From positions 1 to 20,919 of IMG/VR virus record IMGVR_UViG_3300021197_000982: a stretch of 20,919 nucleotides of DNA; one strand, written 5' to 3'. Source of the DNA: a virus. Below, in pieces: positions 7,592-15,180 of this stretch. Each line of letters begins with the position of its first letter. Positions within the stretch are counted from its first letter, which is position 1. The position numbers were made by a program, and so were the translations under genes. The notes below the pieces were generated by a model. The model was not told the DNA's origin. It saw only the letters and a list, made by a program, of their open reading frames with translations, and ran no database searches.

Positions 7592-9211
7592 TCATCCCTG
7601 TAAAATCCAATGAGTTGTAGTTGTGCAAGAGTGTAAAGTTCTCGGCATCACTGTTGCTTCTACTGTAATTGCTCCTTTATCTTCGGGAACAGTCCAAGTA
7701 TTAGCAGATAAGAAATAATCTCTAAAACTAATAGCAAATGTCTCTCCACTATCCTTAGTAAATGATAAAGAGAGTAGGCTTTCATAGTCCTCGCCACCGT
7801 CATTACCATCACCATCGTTTTCTGCTTGGTTTAACAATTCTGTAAATAGTGTATCGTCGGTCACTAAAGCAGTAAAGGCAATTTCATAAGTTCTTTGTGC
7901 AGGGAGTCCTTCTTTAATGCTCTTATTTCCTACTCCTAAGAATCTCTTATCTTGTAAGTTATTGTTAATAGTTAATGTAAAGTTTGTAATCTTTAAGAAC
8001 TGTTGTCCAAAAACACTCATAGTTCCATCGGAAAAGAAAAACGGTTCTAAATGAGTTGGGTCGGATTCAAAATTAAATAATTTTCTATTATCAGTTTGCC
8101 CCCCTCTTGATTCGTAGCCTGTGCTTGGGCTTGGTAATGCTTGTGGGATTTTAGTTACTGCTCTAGTGTTTAAGTCCATAGTCATTTTAACTTCTTCATT
8201 TTCATTAGCAGTTAATGTTAGGGTATTAACTCTATTTCCTCTAGCGATTCTAACAAAGTTAATGTCTTCTGCATCATTATCTTGGTCGGATTGAAAGTTA
8301 TTTGCTACATCTTTTGTTAATGAATATTCCAAAGCAAAAGAAGGTAAGTGACTTCCATTAGTTTCTGCAAACTTGTATGTGATAAATCCTCCTGTTGCAG
8401 CAACGGGATAAGTAATGGAATCAAAATGAGTTTGTGGTGCGCTTTCAATTAGAACATTAATTGGAGGAACAATATGAACAGAAGGTGTGCTACCATCACC
8501 AACAGGATTTACTCTATGAATAAATGGCCCTTCGTCTATATGTGAAGTAGCACTCGTTCCGTGAAAATATAATTTATGCGCCGCAGTTCCAGTGTGTCCA
8601 TCTGCCACCGGATGTTCGCTTGCGGAAGTAGAAGCGGGAGTTAATTCAGTACACTTACCTAAAGCATAATAAAGCCATGTGACTTGATTACAAACCAATG
8701 CAAGATTACCTCCACTAGCAGTTTCTATTCCTTTATATTGGTGAGTAAAGTTTCTTGAACCTCCTAAAGACAAGTTAAGTTGTTTCATTTCAACTTCTAT
8801 ATTAGGGAATGTAGCAGTTTCAACAAGTCCTAACCAGTTATCAGCATGTAGTCTTGTTTTACCTGTTCCGTCATCATCCGAATCAGGAGCAGGACAAGGT
8901 GCGCCATATGCTCTTAAGATAAAAGTATCTTCAGCAATAACAACGGCTGCACTCGTAGCGGGAGTTATTGTAAAAGTATCATGGTCGTTAGTTGTAATAG
9001 TGTGAGAAGAAGTATATACGCCATCATCGTACCAATCTAATGTGCAACCAATATACATATCGGGAACTAACTGAAATTGAGCCAATGCTGATTGTAAAAA
9101 TTGAATTTGAGTTGTACTAACAGTCGCCGGTTTGAACGGAAAGTCCAATTCGGGTACTAAAGTCATTGATGCGCCGCTACCTAAAAATATGCTACTGTTT
9201 TCTACTGCCAT
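7592..9211 (-). CDS. Major tail tube protein
   Basis: A 539-residue beta-rich protein, longer than common tube proteins (about 150-350). The ATG follows AAAGGAAAGGAGAGAAGAATT. Residues 133-185 show a tube-like pattern: 'FPNIEVEMKQLNLSLGGSRN', then 'KGIETASGGNLALV...WLYYALG', comparable to 'G.i.fel.p.glg.ll..alG' of tube proteins. The C-terminal third ('FLKITNFTLTINNNLQDKRF', 'TYEIAFTALVTD', 'GAITVEATVMPRTL') has alternating strands usual in this fold. About residues 34-102 look like an inserted module resembling repeats in the distal tail proteins. The gene sits between the terminator-like gene and the chaperone/tape measure pair, the expected position. Confidence in the role is good from pattern plus order; the family is not pinned down. 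Confidence 0.78.
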   Translation of the reverse strand: MAVENSSIFLGSGASMTLVPELDFPFKPATVSTTQIQFLQSALAQFQLVPDMYIGCTLDWYDDGVYTSSHTITTNDHDTFTITPATSAAVVIAEDTFILRAYGAPCPAPDSDDDGTGKTRLHADNWLGLVETATFPNIEVEMKQLNLSLGGSRNFTHQYKGIETASGGNLALVCNQVTWLYYALGKCTELTPASTSASEHPVADGHTGTAAHKLYFHGTSATSHIDEGPFIHRVNPVGDGSTPSVHIVPPINVLIESAPQTHFDSITYPVAATGGFITYKFAETNGSHLPSFALEYSLTKDVANNFQSDQDNDAEDINFVRIARGNRVNTLTLTANENEEVKMTMDLNTRAVTKIPQALPSPSTGYESRGGQTDNRKLFNFESDPTHLEPFFFSDGTMSVFGQQFLKITNFTLTINNNLQDKRFLGVGNKSIKEGLPAQRTYEIAFTALVTDDTLFTELLNQAENDGDGNDGGEDYESLLSLSFTKDSGETFAISFRDYFLSANTWTVPEDKGAITVEATVMPRTLHSCTTTTHWILQG

Positions 9212-9242
9212 AATTCTTCTCTCCTTTCCTTTTACTTACTTA

Positions 9243-9752
9243 CTAAGGGAGTGCTAATGCGAATCGTTTTGTTTCTACTGTTAATTTATAACCGAATAAC
9301 CTCTTCGACCTGTCGTTACTTTCGCTTCTTGAACCTACAAACACTTGATTAAACTTAGAACCATCACTTGCAGTATATCCAGTACGACCTCGCTCAAGCG
9401 TATGACGGGCTATCAAGTATAAAGCCTTTAGCCTATCTTTTCCAAAAGCGGCATCCGTACCTGCTCTTTCATCGTGTATAGTTCTCATGTGCATTGTAAA
9501 TGAATAAGTTTCATTTCTTACATCAAAGTGAACTGTTGGATATTCTATGTTTTGGGAGTCTTCAAAGAACACTATAACATCTTTAGCCGTTAAATCATAT
9601 CTAACTCCCTTGTTCTTTTGTAGTGTTCTAACATCAACAAAGTTAGGAGTTCCTGCATGGTCAGCACTAATAGTTCCGGCATTGATTAAAGTAGTTACAG
9701 AAGAACTCCATTTAGAAGAGACTAAATCTATCAATAAACTTACTTCATCCAT
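9243..9752 (-). CDS. Probable tail terminator / tail completion protein
   Basis: A 169-residue soluble protein with an ATG at 9752. It opens with a helix ('MDEVSLLIDLVSSKW'), followed by strands ('DVIVFFEDS', 'YPTVHFDVRNETYSFTMHMR'), a helix ('FGKDRLKALYLIARHTLERG') and terminal strands ('YKLTVETKRFALALP'). This alpha-beta order and size match tail terminators (lambda gpU or similar), which cap the tube and join it to the head. It comes after the connector and before the tube gene, as in siphoviruses. The stop TAG is followed by extra in-line stops in a TAAG repeat. Function is inferred from fold-like pattern and order. Confidence 0.6.
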   Translation of the reverse strand: MDEVSLLIDLVSSKWSSSVTTLINAGTISADHAGTPNFVDVRTLQKNKGVRYDLTAKDVIVFFEDSQNIEYPTVHFDVRNETYSFTMHMRTIHDERAGTDAAFGKDRLKALYLIARHTLERGRTGYTASDGSKFNQVFVGSRSESNDRSKRLFGYKLTVETKRFALALP

Positions 9753-9753
9753 A

Positions 9754-9951
9754 TTAAATCCTCAATGCTTTTTGTATATCATCTTTTAGTTTTTTATTTA
9801 TTGCTTTGATAAGGCTTTCTTCTGCGTTTTTTATCATTTCTTTTTTGCTAAACGATACATCAATTCCTAATACTTCCGATAATTCTTGCATGGCTTTTTG
9901 TCTTTCCATTTCTATTTCTAAAAATTTCTTAAACAAATGTATCTCTTGCAT
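9754..9951 (-). CDS. Small helical protein between connector and terminator
   Basis: I place the start at the ATG at 9951, giving 65 residues; a GTG at 9960 overlapping the connector stop (GTGA) is possible. GAGTGATTTCT before the ATG uses the connector's TGA stop within the likely ribosome binding site. The protein is almost entirely charged amphipathic helix ('FKKFLEIEMERQKAMQELSE'), with a short central turn, and lacks membrane segments. Genes in this slot in siphoviruses are often head-closure or connector components, but those are beta-rich, so I assign no function. Confidence 0.6.
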   Translation of the reverse strand: MQEIHLFKKFLEIEMERQKAMQELSEVLGIDVSFSKKEMIKNAEESLIKAINKKLKDDIQKALRI

Positions 9952-9956
9952 AGAAA

Positions 9957-11075
9957 TCACTCAAGTAAGTACACTAAGTCTCCTTTTCCTTTTAGTATAT
10001 CCATAGCCTCTTTAGTTAAAATATCATACTTTTCTTTTGTAGATATATTACCACCAGTTTCAGCAATCATGATAGTTTGGTCATCGTGTCTTAGTAATTC
10101 AGCCGCAACTAACATTGTTGTAGCCTTATGTATAGCCGAAGGAACTCTTGAAGAACCCGCTACATAAGTTATTATTATAGAATTTTGAGTATGGTATGGG
10201 TAATCTCTTAAGAAAAATACTCTCCCTTCATCCCCTATCTTCCAAAAACTTCCCAATCTCTTCATATCTTGCTTATCCGTAAATGCTTCCGAAGTTGATT
10301 GTGAGTTTTCTCCGGCTTTATCTGCTAAGGTAATAGTGCAACCCGAACCATCTTCTCCTGCTAACAAACTTGAAATGTTAATCTTATATCCGTTATCGGG
10401 GTCAATAGAAGCATAAAAGAAATCACTTACACTTAGGCTGTTAGGGGAAGAAGTCCTCTCCTTCTCTCTATTTGCTCCTGTAAATTGAGCAGTATTAGCA
10501 GGAAACTCTTCATTGATTAAATGACAAATATCTCTTGCAGTTGTCTTTGCTCCAAATCTACTGTCAAATGTATTATGTGCTGACATGCTTCCTTCCCCTT
10601 GATGGTACAAAGTAAATGAATCTCCACTATTAGGTAGTTGTAATGTTATGCTCCTAAGTCTATGAAAGTCATCGGGGTGTAGTGTGACACTTGCTTGTGC
10701 TGATGCCAACTCCAAATAACTATTACCTTGCCATACTTTAAGAGAAACTATCTTCTTAACTTTCATAGTTGCTAATTGAATAAAACCAACATAGCCTCCA
10801 TAATAAGTTTGCATAGGATGATTCATAAATTCAAAATTATGGTATTCGTCTTCATGTATAATTGGTCTGTATGACCTTTTTACTTTGTCATCAATAATAC
10901 CTTCAATGTTTTTAATTATCTTACCGACCTGCGCTTGAGTAGGATAAGTAGAACCACTAAAAGCAGGAACTTGTAACATATCCGATACTGCGTCTTTGTC
11001 AGTATAGAATCCTTTTCCTGTTGAATAGTCCACATCAATAGATGTGTAGTCGCTTGGTGATGATGCTATTGCCAT
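9957..11075 (-). CDS. Head-tail connector (adaptor) protein, enlarged by a beta insertion
   Basis: A 372-residue protein with ATG at 11075, one base after the stop of the preceding gene. The N-terminal 'FYTDKDAVSDMLQVPAF...QVGKIIKNIEGIIDDKVKRSYRP' and C-terminal 'SRVPSAIHKATTMLVAAELLRHDD...DILTKEAMDILKGKGD' resemble the helical bundle of gp6-type connectors, which have about 100-200 residues: helix with 'I...I....D......yrp', then 'P..i..A...lva..l'. Between them, about residues 85-290, lies a long beta-rich stretch that may be an insertion. In such viruses this protein forms the ring below the portal. The order before terminator and tube supports it. Similarity is my own reading, not a search result. 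Confidence 0.62.
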   Translation of the reverse strand: MAIASSPSDYTSIDVDYSTGKGFYTDKDAVSDMLQVPAFSGSTYPTQAQVGKIIKNIEGIIDDKVKRSYRPIIHEDEYHNFEFMNHPMQTYYGGYVGFIQLATMKVKKIVSLKVWQGNSYLELASAQASVTLHPDDFHRLRSITLQLPNSGDSFTLYHQGEGSMSAHNTFDSRFGAKTTARDICHLINEEFPANTAQFTGANREKERTSSPNSLSVSDFFYASIDPDNGYKINISSLLAGEDGSGCTITLADKAGENSQSTSEAFTDKQDMKRLGSFWKIGDEGRVFFLRDYPYHTQNSIIITYVAGSSRVPSAIHKATTMLVAAELLRHDDQTIMIAETGGNISTKEKYDILTKEAMDILKGKGDLVYLLE

Positions 11076-11076
11076 A

Positions 11077-12963
11077 TTATTCTAACCCCAGTTTTAAATT
11101 TTTTAGTCTTCTCTTCATAGATAAAATAACTGTGTTCAGTTGTTGGTCTTGTAGAACAGGCTCCCCTCTAGTAATAGTTGTCAATCTCTTTTTAGGTGCA
11201 GTAAACCTACCACCGCCTTTAAAATTTATATTACTAGATAAAGCCTGTATTCTGTTTATTTCATATGTCTTTTTACCTTTTGAGTCTGTTATTTCATAGC
11301 CCTTAAATGAATATTTATACACCTTAGATAAATCATTCATGTAAGGTTCTAAGTGTTTATTAAGAAATTCTTTTGTGTTTGTGTAGGCTTCTTTAGCAAT
11401 ATCATTTTGGTCAAAATATTCTTTACCAGTCAAAACTCTTTTTCTTTCTTCGCCTTTACCTGTGTATTTGTGTTTTTTATAAAATAAAGCCGCTTCTTCC
11501 CTTTCTATGTAATCTTTCTTTCTATCAGTAATTGGCTTAACTAATGGCCTTACTTTTTCGGGGAAAGAAATTTTATTTTGTTTAATGCCAACACTTTCGG
11601 GTAGCATATTCATTTCCGGCACTTTATTTTTTTGAGATGCTTCTCTAAAGGCTTGATATGTCAATGCTTCTATTTGTTCATCATTATCAAATAATCCTTT
11701 TGCTTCGGGAAGACCAAGTAAGGCTTGAACCGTCAAATTACCTTCCATTTGTTTAGATATGTTATTAACTTTAACAACTAGTTCTTTTACTTTATTTGCC
11801 AAGATGGGGGATATTTTTTTCTCGGATGCTTCTTTATAAATTTCTTTCAAAGACTTAGTTTTTATTTTACTTAATTCCGATTCCATTTTATTGCGTTCTT
11901 TTTGACTAACATAATCTATGAATCTTTTAGGTTTAGTAACAGCAGTTCTTCCTTTTTTATCGTATGTTATTTCTTTACCGTCTTCGGTAACTTGAACAGT
12001 AACATCAAATTCTTGTTCAAATTCATTAACTGCCTTTCTATCCTTCATCTTTATTCTGTTTATTTCTAACCTAAACTCATCAACATATGTTTCTCTAAAC
12101 GATTCTTCACCATCTACTTCTGCATTTATAGATTTGATTGCACTTACTATTGTTTTATAGAGTTCAACATCTTTCTTTCCTTGGGTAGTTTTTTCATAAG
12201 ATATACCAAAAGCATAAATAAAAGAGTCTGCTTCACTATTTGGCCCCAATGGGCTTGTCGCCTTTCCACGATAGATAGGAATTACATTTTGATAAAATAG
12301 AGTCCTTCCCCCTCCCCCTTCTGCTTGTTTAGGTGGCGAAGGATTCAATTTACCTTGATATGCCGCCGCATCTACATTTGGTTCGGAAATAGAAATATCC
12401 GTAAATCCTAATTTTTTTAGTGTTTTAAATTTGTCTAATTCCGTAAATCTTTCAGTTTCATTCATAACCAATTCTTTCTTTTTTCTGTTAGATTTGTCTG
12501 TTGGTTCTTCTCTTGGTTCTTCATAGAGTTCTTCAAAGTATTTATCATAATCATCTAATCCCATCTTTAATGCAACTTCAGCCTCTTGTGTTTCTGCTAC
12601 ATCTCCTAAAAGTTTTCTAGCAACACTACTATCTAGTTGGTCTATTTTTAAATTTCCCATCTGTGGTATTTCCATAAGAAACTCGAATCTAGGAAGTACC
12701 TTTTTTCCTTCTACCAACTCATTTAATTTAATTTTATTAATTTCTTCTAACACTTCTTTATACATTTTTTTGTATTCTGCCAAAATCTTTTCGTTGCTAT
12801 TATCTGCTTTGATACTATCTAAATCATAATTATCATCAATACGGTCTATTTTTTGACTAGTAGAAGACAACAAAGGCTGAACTAAATATTTTTTAAAATC
12901 GTCTAACATAGATGCTTTCGTTAATTCAACGCTCTCATCATCTATGGTGATTTTTAACGACAA
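11077..12963 (-). CDS. Large charged protein of unknown function in the head-neck region
   Basis: A 628-residue protein that I do not recognise. It starts at a TTG at 12963, four bases after GGTGA, with no better ATG nearby. It is very rich in Lys and Glu, with long predicted helices at residues 1-95, 140-185 and 350-480 and an unusual Gly-rich stretch near residue 217 ('KQAEGGGGRTLFYQNVIPIY'). There are no membrane segments or signal peptide and no cysteine pairs. The C-terminus is basic ('TAPKKRLTTITRG', 'SMKRRLKNLKLGLE'). It lies between the Gln/Gly-rich protein and the connector. A minor head or internal virion protein is possible. I looked for portal, MuF-like and lysozyme-like features and saw none convincing. 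Confidence 0.8.
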   Translation of the reverse strand: MSLKITIDDESVELTKASMLDDFKKYLVQPLLSSTSQKIDRIDDNYDLDSIKADNSNEKILAEYKKMYKEVLEEINKIKLNELVEGKKVLPRFEFLMEIPQMGNLKIDQLDSSVARKLLGDVAETQEAEVALKMGLDDYDKYFEELYEEPREEPTDKSNRKKKELVMNETERFTELDKFKTLKKLGFTDISISEPNVDAAAYQGKLNPSPPKQAEGGGGRTLFYQNVIPIYRGKATSPLGPNSEADSFIYAFGISYEKTTQGKKDVELYKTIVSAIKSINAEVDGEESFRETYVDEFRLEINRIKMKDRKAVNEFEQEFDVTVQVTEDGKEITYDKKGRTAVTKPKRFIDYVSQKERNKMESELSKIKTKSLKEIYKEASEKKISPILANKVKELVVKVNNISKQMEGNLTVQALLGLPEAKGLFDNDEQIEALTYQAFREASQKNKVPEMNMLPESVGIKQNKISFPEKVRPLVKPITDRKKDYIEREEAALFYKKHKYTGKGEERKRVLTGKEYFDQNDIAKEAYTNTKEFLNKHLEPYMNDLSKVYKYSFKGYEITDSKGKKTYEINRIQALSSNINFKGGGRFTAPKKRLTTITRGEPVLQDQQLNTVILSMKRRLKNLKLGLE

Positions 12964-12973
12964 AAAATCACCT

Positions 12974-13642
12974 TCACATTAACCATTTAGCCCAAGCAGC
13001 ACCTTTTTGAATTGCTCCGCCTAAACCTAAACCGCTTTGTGGAGGTTCGTAACTCATTTGTCCTTGAGCATCTATCCAATATGGTCTTCCATAATTATCA
13101 GTTCCCGATGGAGGAACCGGATAGCCACTACCATTATTCATAGCACCTTGCATTTGTTGATATTGTTGTGTGTTACCTGTTAGTCCCGCTACTGCCATAC
13201 CTGCGGTTGGTTGTGTCATTTGTTGCATTCCACCGCCACCACTAAATCCTTGAGATTCAAGATATTGTTGCTTGGCTAACTTTCTTTGGTTTACTACTTC
13301 TGTATTGATTGCCGCATCTAATACTTTTTGAATATCTAATTCAATATTTTCTGCGGTAATCTTTTCAAATTCTCTCATGGCATCGTTGTGTATCTTCAAC
13401 ATACCTGTTGTAGAATCAGTTGTAAATTGTAACTTAGCCAACATTTTGCTAACTACTCTTTCTACAACATCTTCCATAAGACTTTCCATTTGTGTTAGAA
13501 ACTGTTGGCCATGATATTGAAAGAATTCTTCTACATGGTTTTCTTGTAAAGAAAGTAAGTTATTTACATTCTTAAATTGTTGGTCGCTTTGTTGTTGTAC
13601 CGATGCCAACACTGTTCCATTACTTGTTCCGAATACTCCCAT
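12974..13642 (-). CDS. Gln/Gly-rich protein with helical N-terminus, unknown function
   Basis: From the ATG at 13642 it has 222 residues; a GTG at 13651 overlapping the upstream gene is the alternative. The ATG fits better behind GGGTGAGTGAT. The first 130 residues are helical with Gln-rich and coiled-coil character ('LLSLQENHVEEFFQYHGQQF', 'ESLMEDVVERVVSKMLAKL'), and the rest is low complexity: a GGGG turn, 'MQQMTQPTAG', 'TGNTQQYQQMQGAMNNGSG', a Pro/Tyr stretch ('YGRPYWIDAQGQMSYEPP') and a hydrophobic end ('AAWAKWLM'). Sequences of this sort appear in virion or assembly proteins with flexible tails. It closes the run of genes that includes the GTPase. No family recognised. Confidence 0.75.
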   Translation of the reverse strand: MGVFGTSNGTVLASVQQQSDQQFKNVNNLLSLQENHVEEFFQYHGQQFLTQMESLMEDVVERVVSKMLAKLQFTTDSTTGMLKIHNDAMREFEKITAENIELDIQKVLDAAINTEVVNQRKLAKQQYLESQGFSGGGGMQQMTQPTAGMAVAGLTGNTQQYQQMQGAMNNGSGYPVPPSGTDNYGRPYWIDAQGQMSYEPPQSGLGLGGAIQKGAAWAKWLM

Positions 13643-13643
13643 A

Positions 13644-14276
13644 TCACTCACCCTGTTCTCCTTTAATTAGATAATTAACTCTTTCTGTATTTAATTGTAT
13701 TTCCGCCATCAATCTAACTATTTCTGCCATTTGTGTTTCTGCATCAGTAGCCGGTGTTGGCGGCGTTATGTTCCATCCCATGCTAGTCAGCCTCATAACA
13801 TCTTCTTTTGTTAAGTTGTTTAATTGTTGTCTTTTTAACATATTAGGCATTTTGGCTTTAGGAATAAACGCTTTAAAATCTAATCCGTGTTCATCTGCTA
13901 ATATTTGTTGTTGTAGCATTTCCATTTGTTTGTGAATAGCCGCATGTTTTTGACAGTAAGTTCCTCTTAGTGGTCTTCCTTTCTCAACATTATCTAATGG
14001 GATTGGTGGCCTTAAGTAATCTCCTGCTTCCCAAACATGGTGAGTTCCACATACTACACATCTATCTTTAAAGTTAAACTTGTACCCATATCTTAAGAAA
14101 AGAATCTTTTTCTTTTCCGGTAGTAATACTTTTTTTATCTCTTTCATTTGCTTTTTTGGTTTTAGCGCATCAAACTTATAATCTTCAATTGGCCCAACTG
14201 CTCTATATTGTTGCAGTTTAGGTAAAAAAGCACTCTTCATTTGTTGCGACTGTATTAAATTTGGTTGTTGATACAT
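13644..14276 (-). CDS. Protein with a Cys/His zinc-type site, unknown function
   Basis: A 210-residue protein with ATG at 14276 behind TGAGGAATTAAAG. Residues 73-80 read CVVCGTHH and residues 108-115 read CQKHAAIH, so C73, C76, H79/H80 and C108, H111, H115 could form a zinc site about 30 residues apart. Before it lies a Lys-rich stretch ('KPKKQMKEIKKVLLPEKKK'), after it long Gln/Met-rich helices. There is no signal peptide. The gene follows the GTPase by ten bases and precedes the Gln/Gly-rich gene with a one-base gap, suggesting joint expression. It could bind nucleic acid or act as an assembly adaptor; neither is shown. The metal site is inferred from residue spacing. Confidence 0.75.
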   Translation of the reverse strand: MYQQPNLIQSQQMKSAFLPKLQQYRAVGPIEDYKFDALKPKKQMKEIKKVLLPEKKKILFLRYGYKFNFKDRCVVCGTHHVWEAGDYLRPPIPLDNVEKGRPLRGTYCQKHAAIHKQMEMLQQQILADEHGLDFKAFIPKAKMPNMLKRQQLNNLTKEDVMRLTSMGWNITPPTPATDAETQMAEIVRLMAEIQLNTERVNYLIKGEQGE

Positions 14277-14286
14277 CTTTAATTCC

Positions 14287-14949
14287 TCAATAATCCTTTA
14301 TCATAGTAGTTATTCCTTTATACACCATCTCAGGGTCGGACTTAGCCGATACTATATATTTGAAACAAGGTATTCCCTTGTCATTTAACTGCCTCATTCC
14401 ATACTTAAAAGGTTCAAATATTTCATGTTTGTCTATGGGGCTATCACTTTTATACTTCTCTCCCCACATATCATACTTGTTTCCCCATATTCCTACGGCT
14501 ATAGGATAATCCGCTTCTTTTTTCTTTCTACCCGAAGGCCACCTATCTGCCACAATAGTATCTACTAAAAACTTCCATGCTAATTGATGGTCTAAATTAG
14601 AAGGAGAATCTAAATGTCTATGGTCTATCATAAAAATAACATATCTTACTCTACGCTTCTGCATATCTTTGACCCATTCTTTCCAATAGATTGCTTCCCC
14701 TCCCAAGTCAGCACTCTTAATTGTGTGAGAACTACCATCAATCTTAACATTCTTTCTAGTTGCTCTATGTAAGCCAACGGTTCTATCCTTTATTGTGGGG
14801 ACTTCACCCCTTGTTCTAAGTTGATGACTAAGAGTTGTTTTACCAACCATTGTAGAACCATATACACCAAAGTTAATTGCATGAACTTTTTTGTAAAAAC
14901 CTATTATGGCTTCACCAACTAATATAGCAAAGCCTGTCATTATAGACAT
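14287..14949 (-). CDS. Membrane-anchored small GTPase of Arf/SR-beta-like type
   Basis: The 220-residue protein has a complete set of G motifs: G1 GSTMVGKTT (31-39), a G2 Thr near 57 ('DRTVGLH'), G3 DLGGE (81-85), G4 NKYD (157-160) and G5 SAK (201-203). G1 lacks a Gly/Ser-rich loop of P-loop ATPases, and DLGGE followed by 'WKEW' resembles the WDxGGQ.. region of Arf-type GTPases rather than TRAFAC translation factors. A hydrophobic stretch at residues 3-19 precedes the G domain, so it probably sits in the membrane with the G domain in the cytoplasm, like SR-beta. The Gln used for catalysis in Ras-like proteins seems to be Glu85, so hydrolysis may be slow or altered. It is flanked by two membrane proteins and a zinc-site protein in the virion operon. 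A role in assembly at membranes or in host secretion is conjecture. Confidence 0.85.
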   Translation of the reverse strand: MSIMTGFAILVGEAIIGFYKKVHAINFGVYGSTMVGKTTLSHQLRTRGEVPTIKDRTVGLHRATRKNVKIDGSSHTIKSADLGGEAIYWKEWVKDMQKRRVRYVIFMIDHRHLDSPSNLDHQLAWKFLVDTIVADRWPSGRKKKEADYPIAVGIWGNKYDMWGEKYKSDSPIDKHEIFEPFKYGMRQLNDKGIPCFKYIVSAKSDPEMVYKGITTMIKDY

Positions 14950-14950
14950 A

Positions 14951-15169
14951 TCAATGTCCCCAAATATCTTTTGCTCTTGCTATAAGCCATCCCATTATAT
15001 TTATGTCAAAGACTCCCATTATATTTCCCACTAAAAAAGCAGACAATCCTAGACAGCCTCCCCAAAAATACATCTTCATTTTGATGAAAAACATATCTGC
15101 TGAATGCGCCCGACTTTGATTATATACATAGTCGGACTCACTAAAGCCCATTATGTCGCCAAAGACCAA
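14951..15169 (-). CDS. Small single-span membrane protein
   Basis: A 72-residue protein starting at TTG (15169) behind GGTTGAT; the first internal ATG (residue 7) lacks a ribosome binding site. Residues 33-55 ('MYFWGGCLGLSAFLVGNIMG') form one clear membrane span, with charged, polar sequence before it and a short amphipathic tail after it. The stop lies one base before the GTPase ATG, so the two are probably translated together. That suggests a partner or anchor for the GTPase, which is inference from position. No family recognised. Confidence 0.65.
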   Translation of the reverse strand: MVFGDIMGFSESDYVYNQSRAHSADMFFIKMKMYFWGGCLGLSAFLVGNIMGVFDINIMGWLIARAKDIWGH

Positions 15170-15180
15170 TCAACCACAAC

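Noticed and set aside
9231-9243. TTAC tandem repeat as a functional repeat
   Set aside because: Only three short units just after a stop codon in AT-rich sequence; probably chance or extra stop codons.
11077-12963. Portal protein assignment for the 628-residue protein
   Set aside because: Size would fit, but the position (after capsid and decoration genes) and the Lys/Glu-rich composition with a Gly-rich break do not resemble portal proteins, and no portal-like wing or stem pattern is visible.
14287-14949. DNA packaging terminase or partition ATPase reading of the P-loop protein
   Set aside because: The NKYD and SAK motifs specify guanine and the protein is far too small for a terminase large subunit; no nuclease motifs follow.
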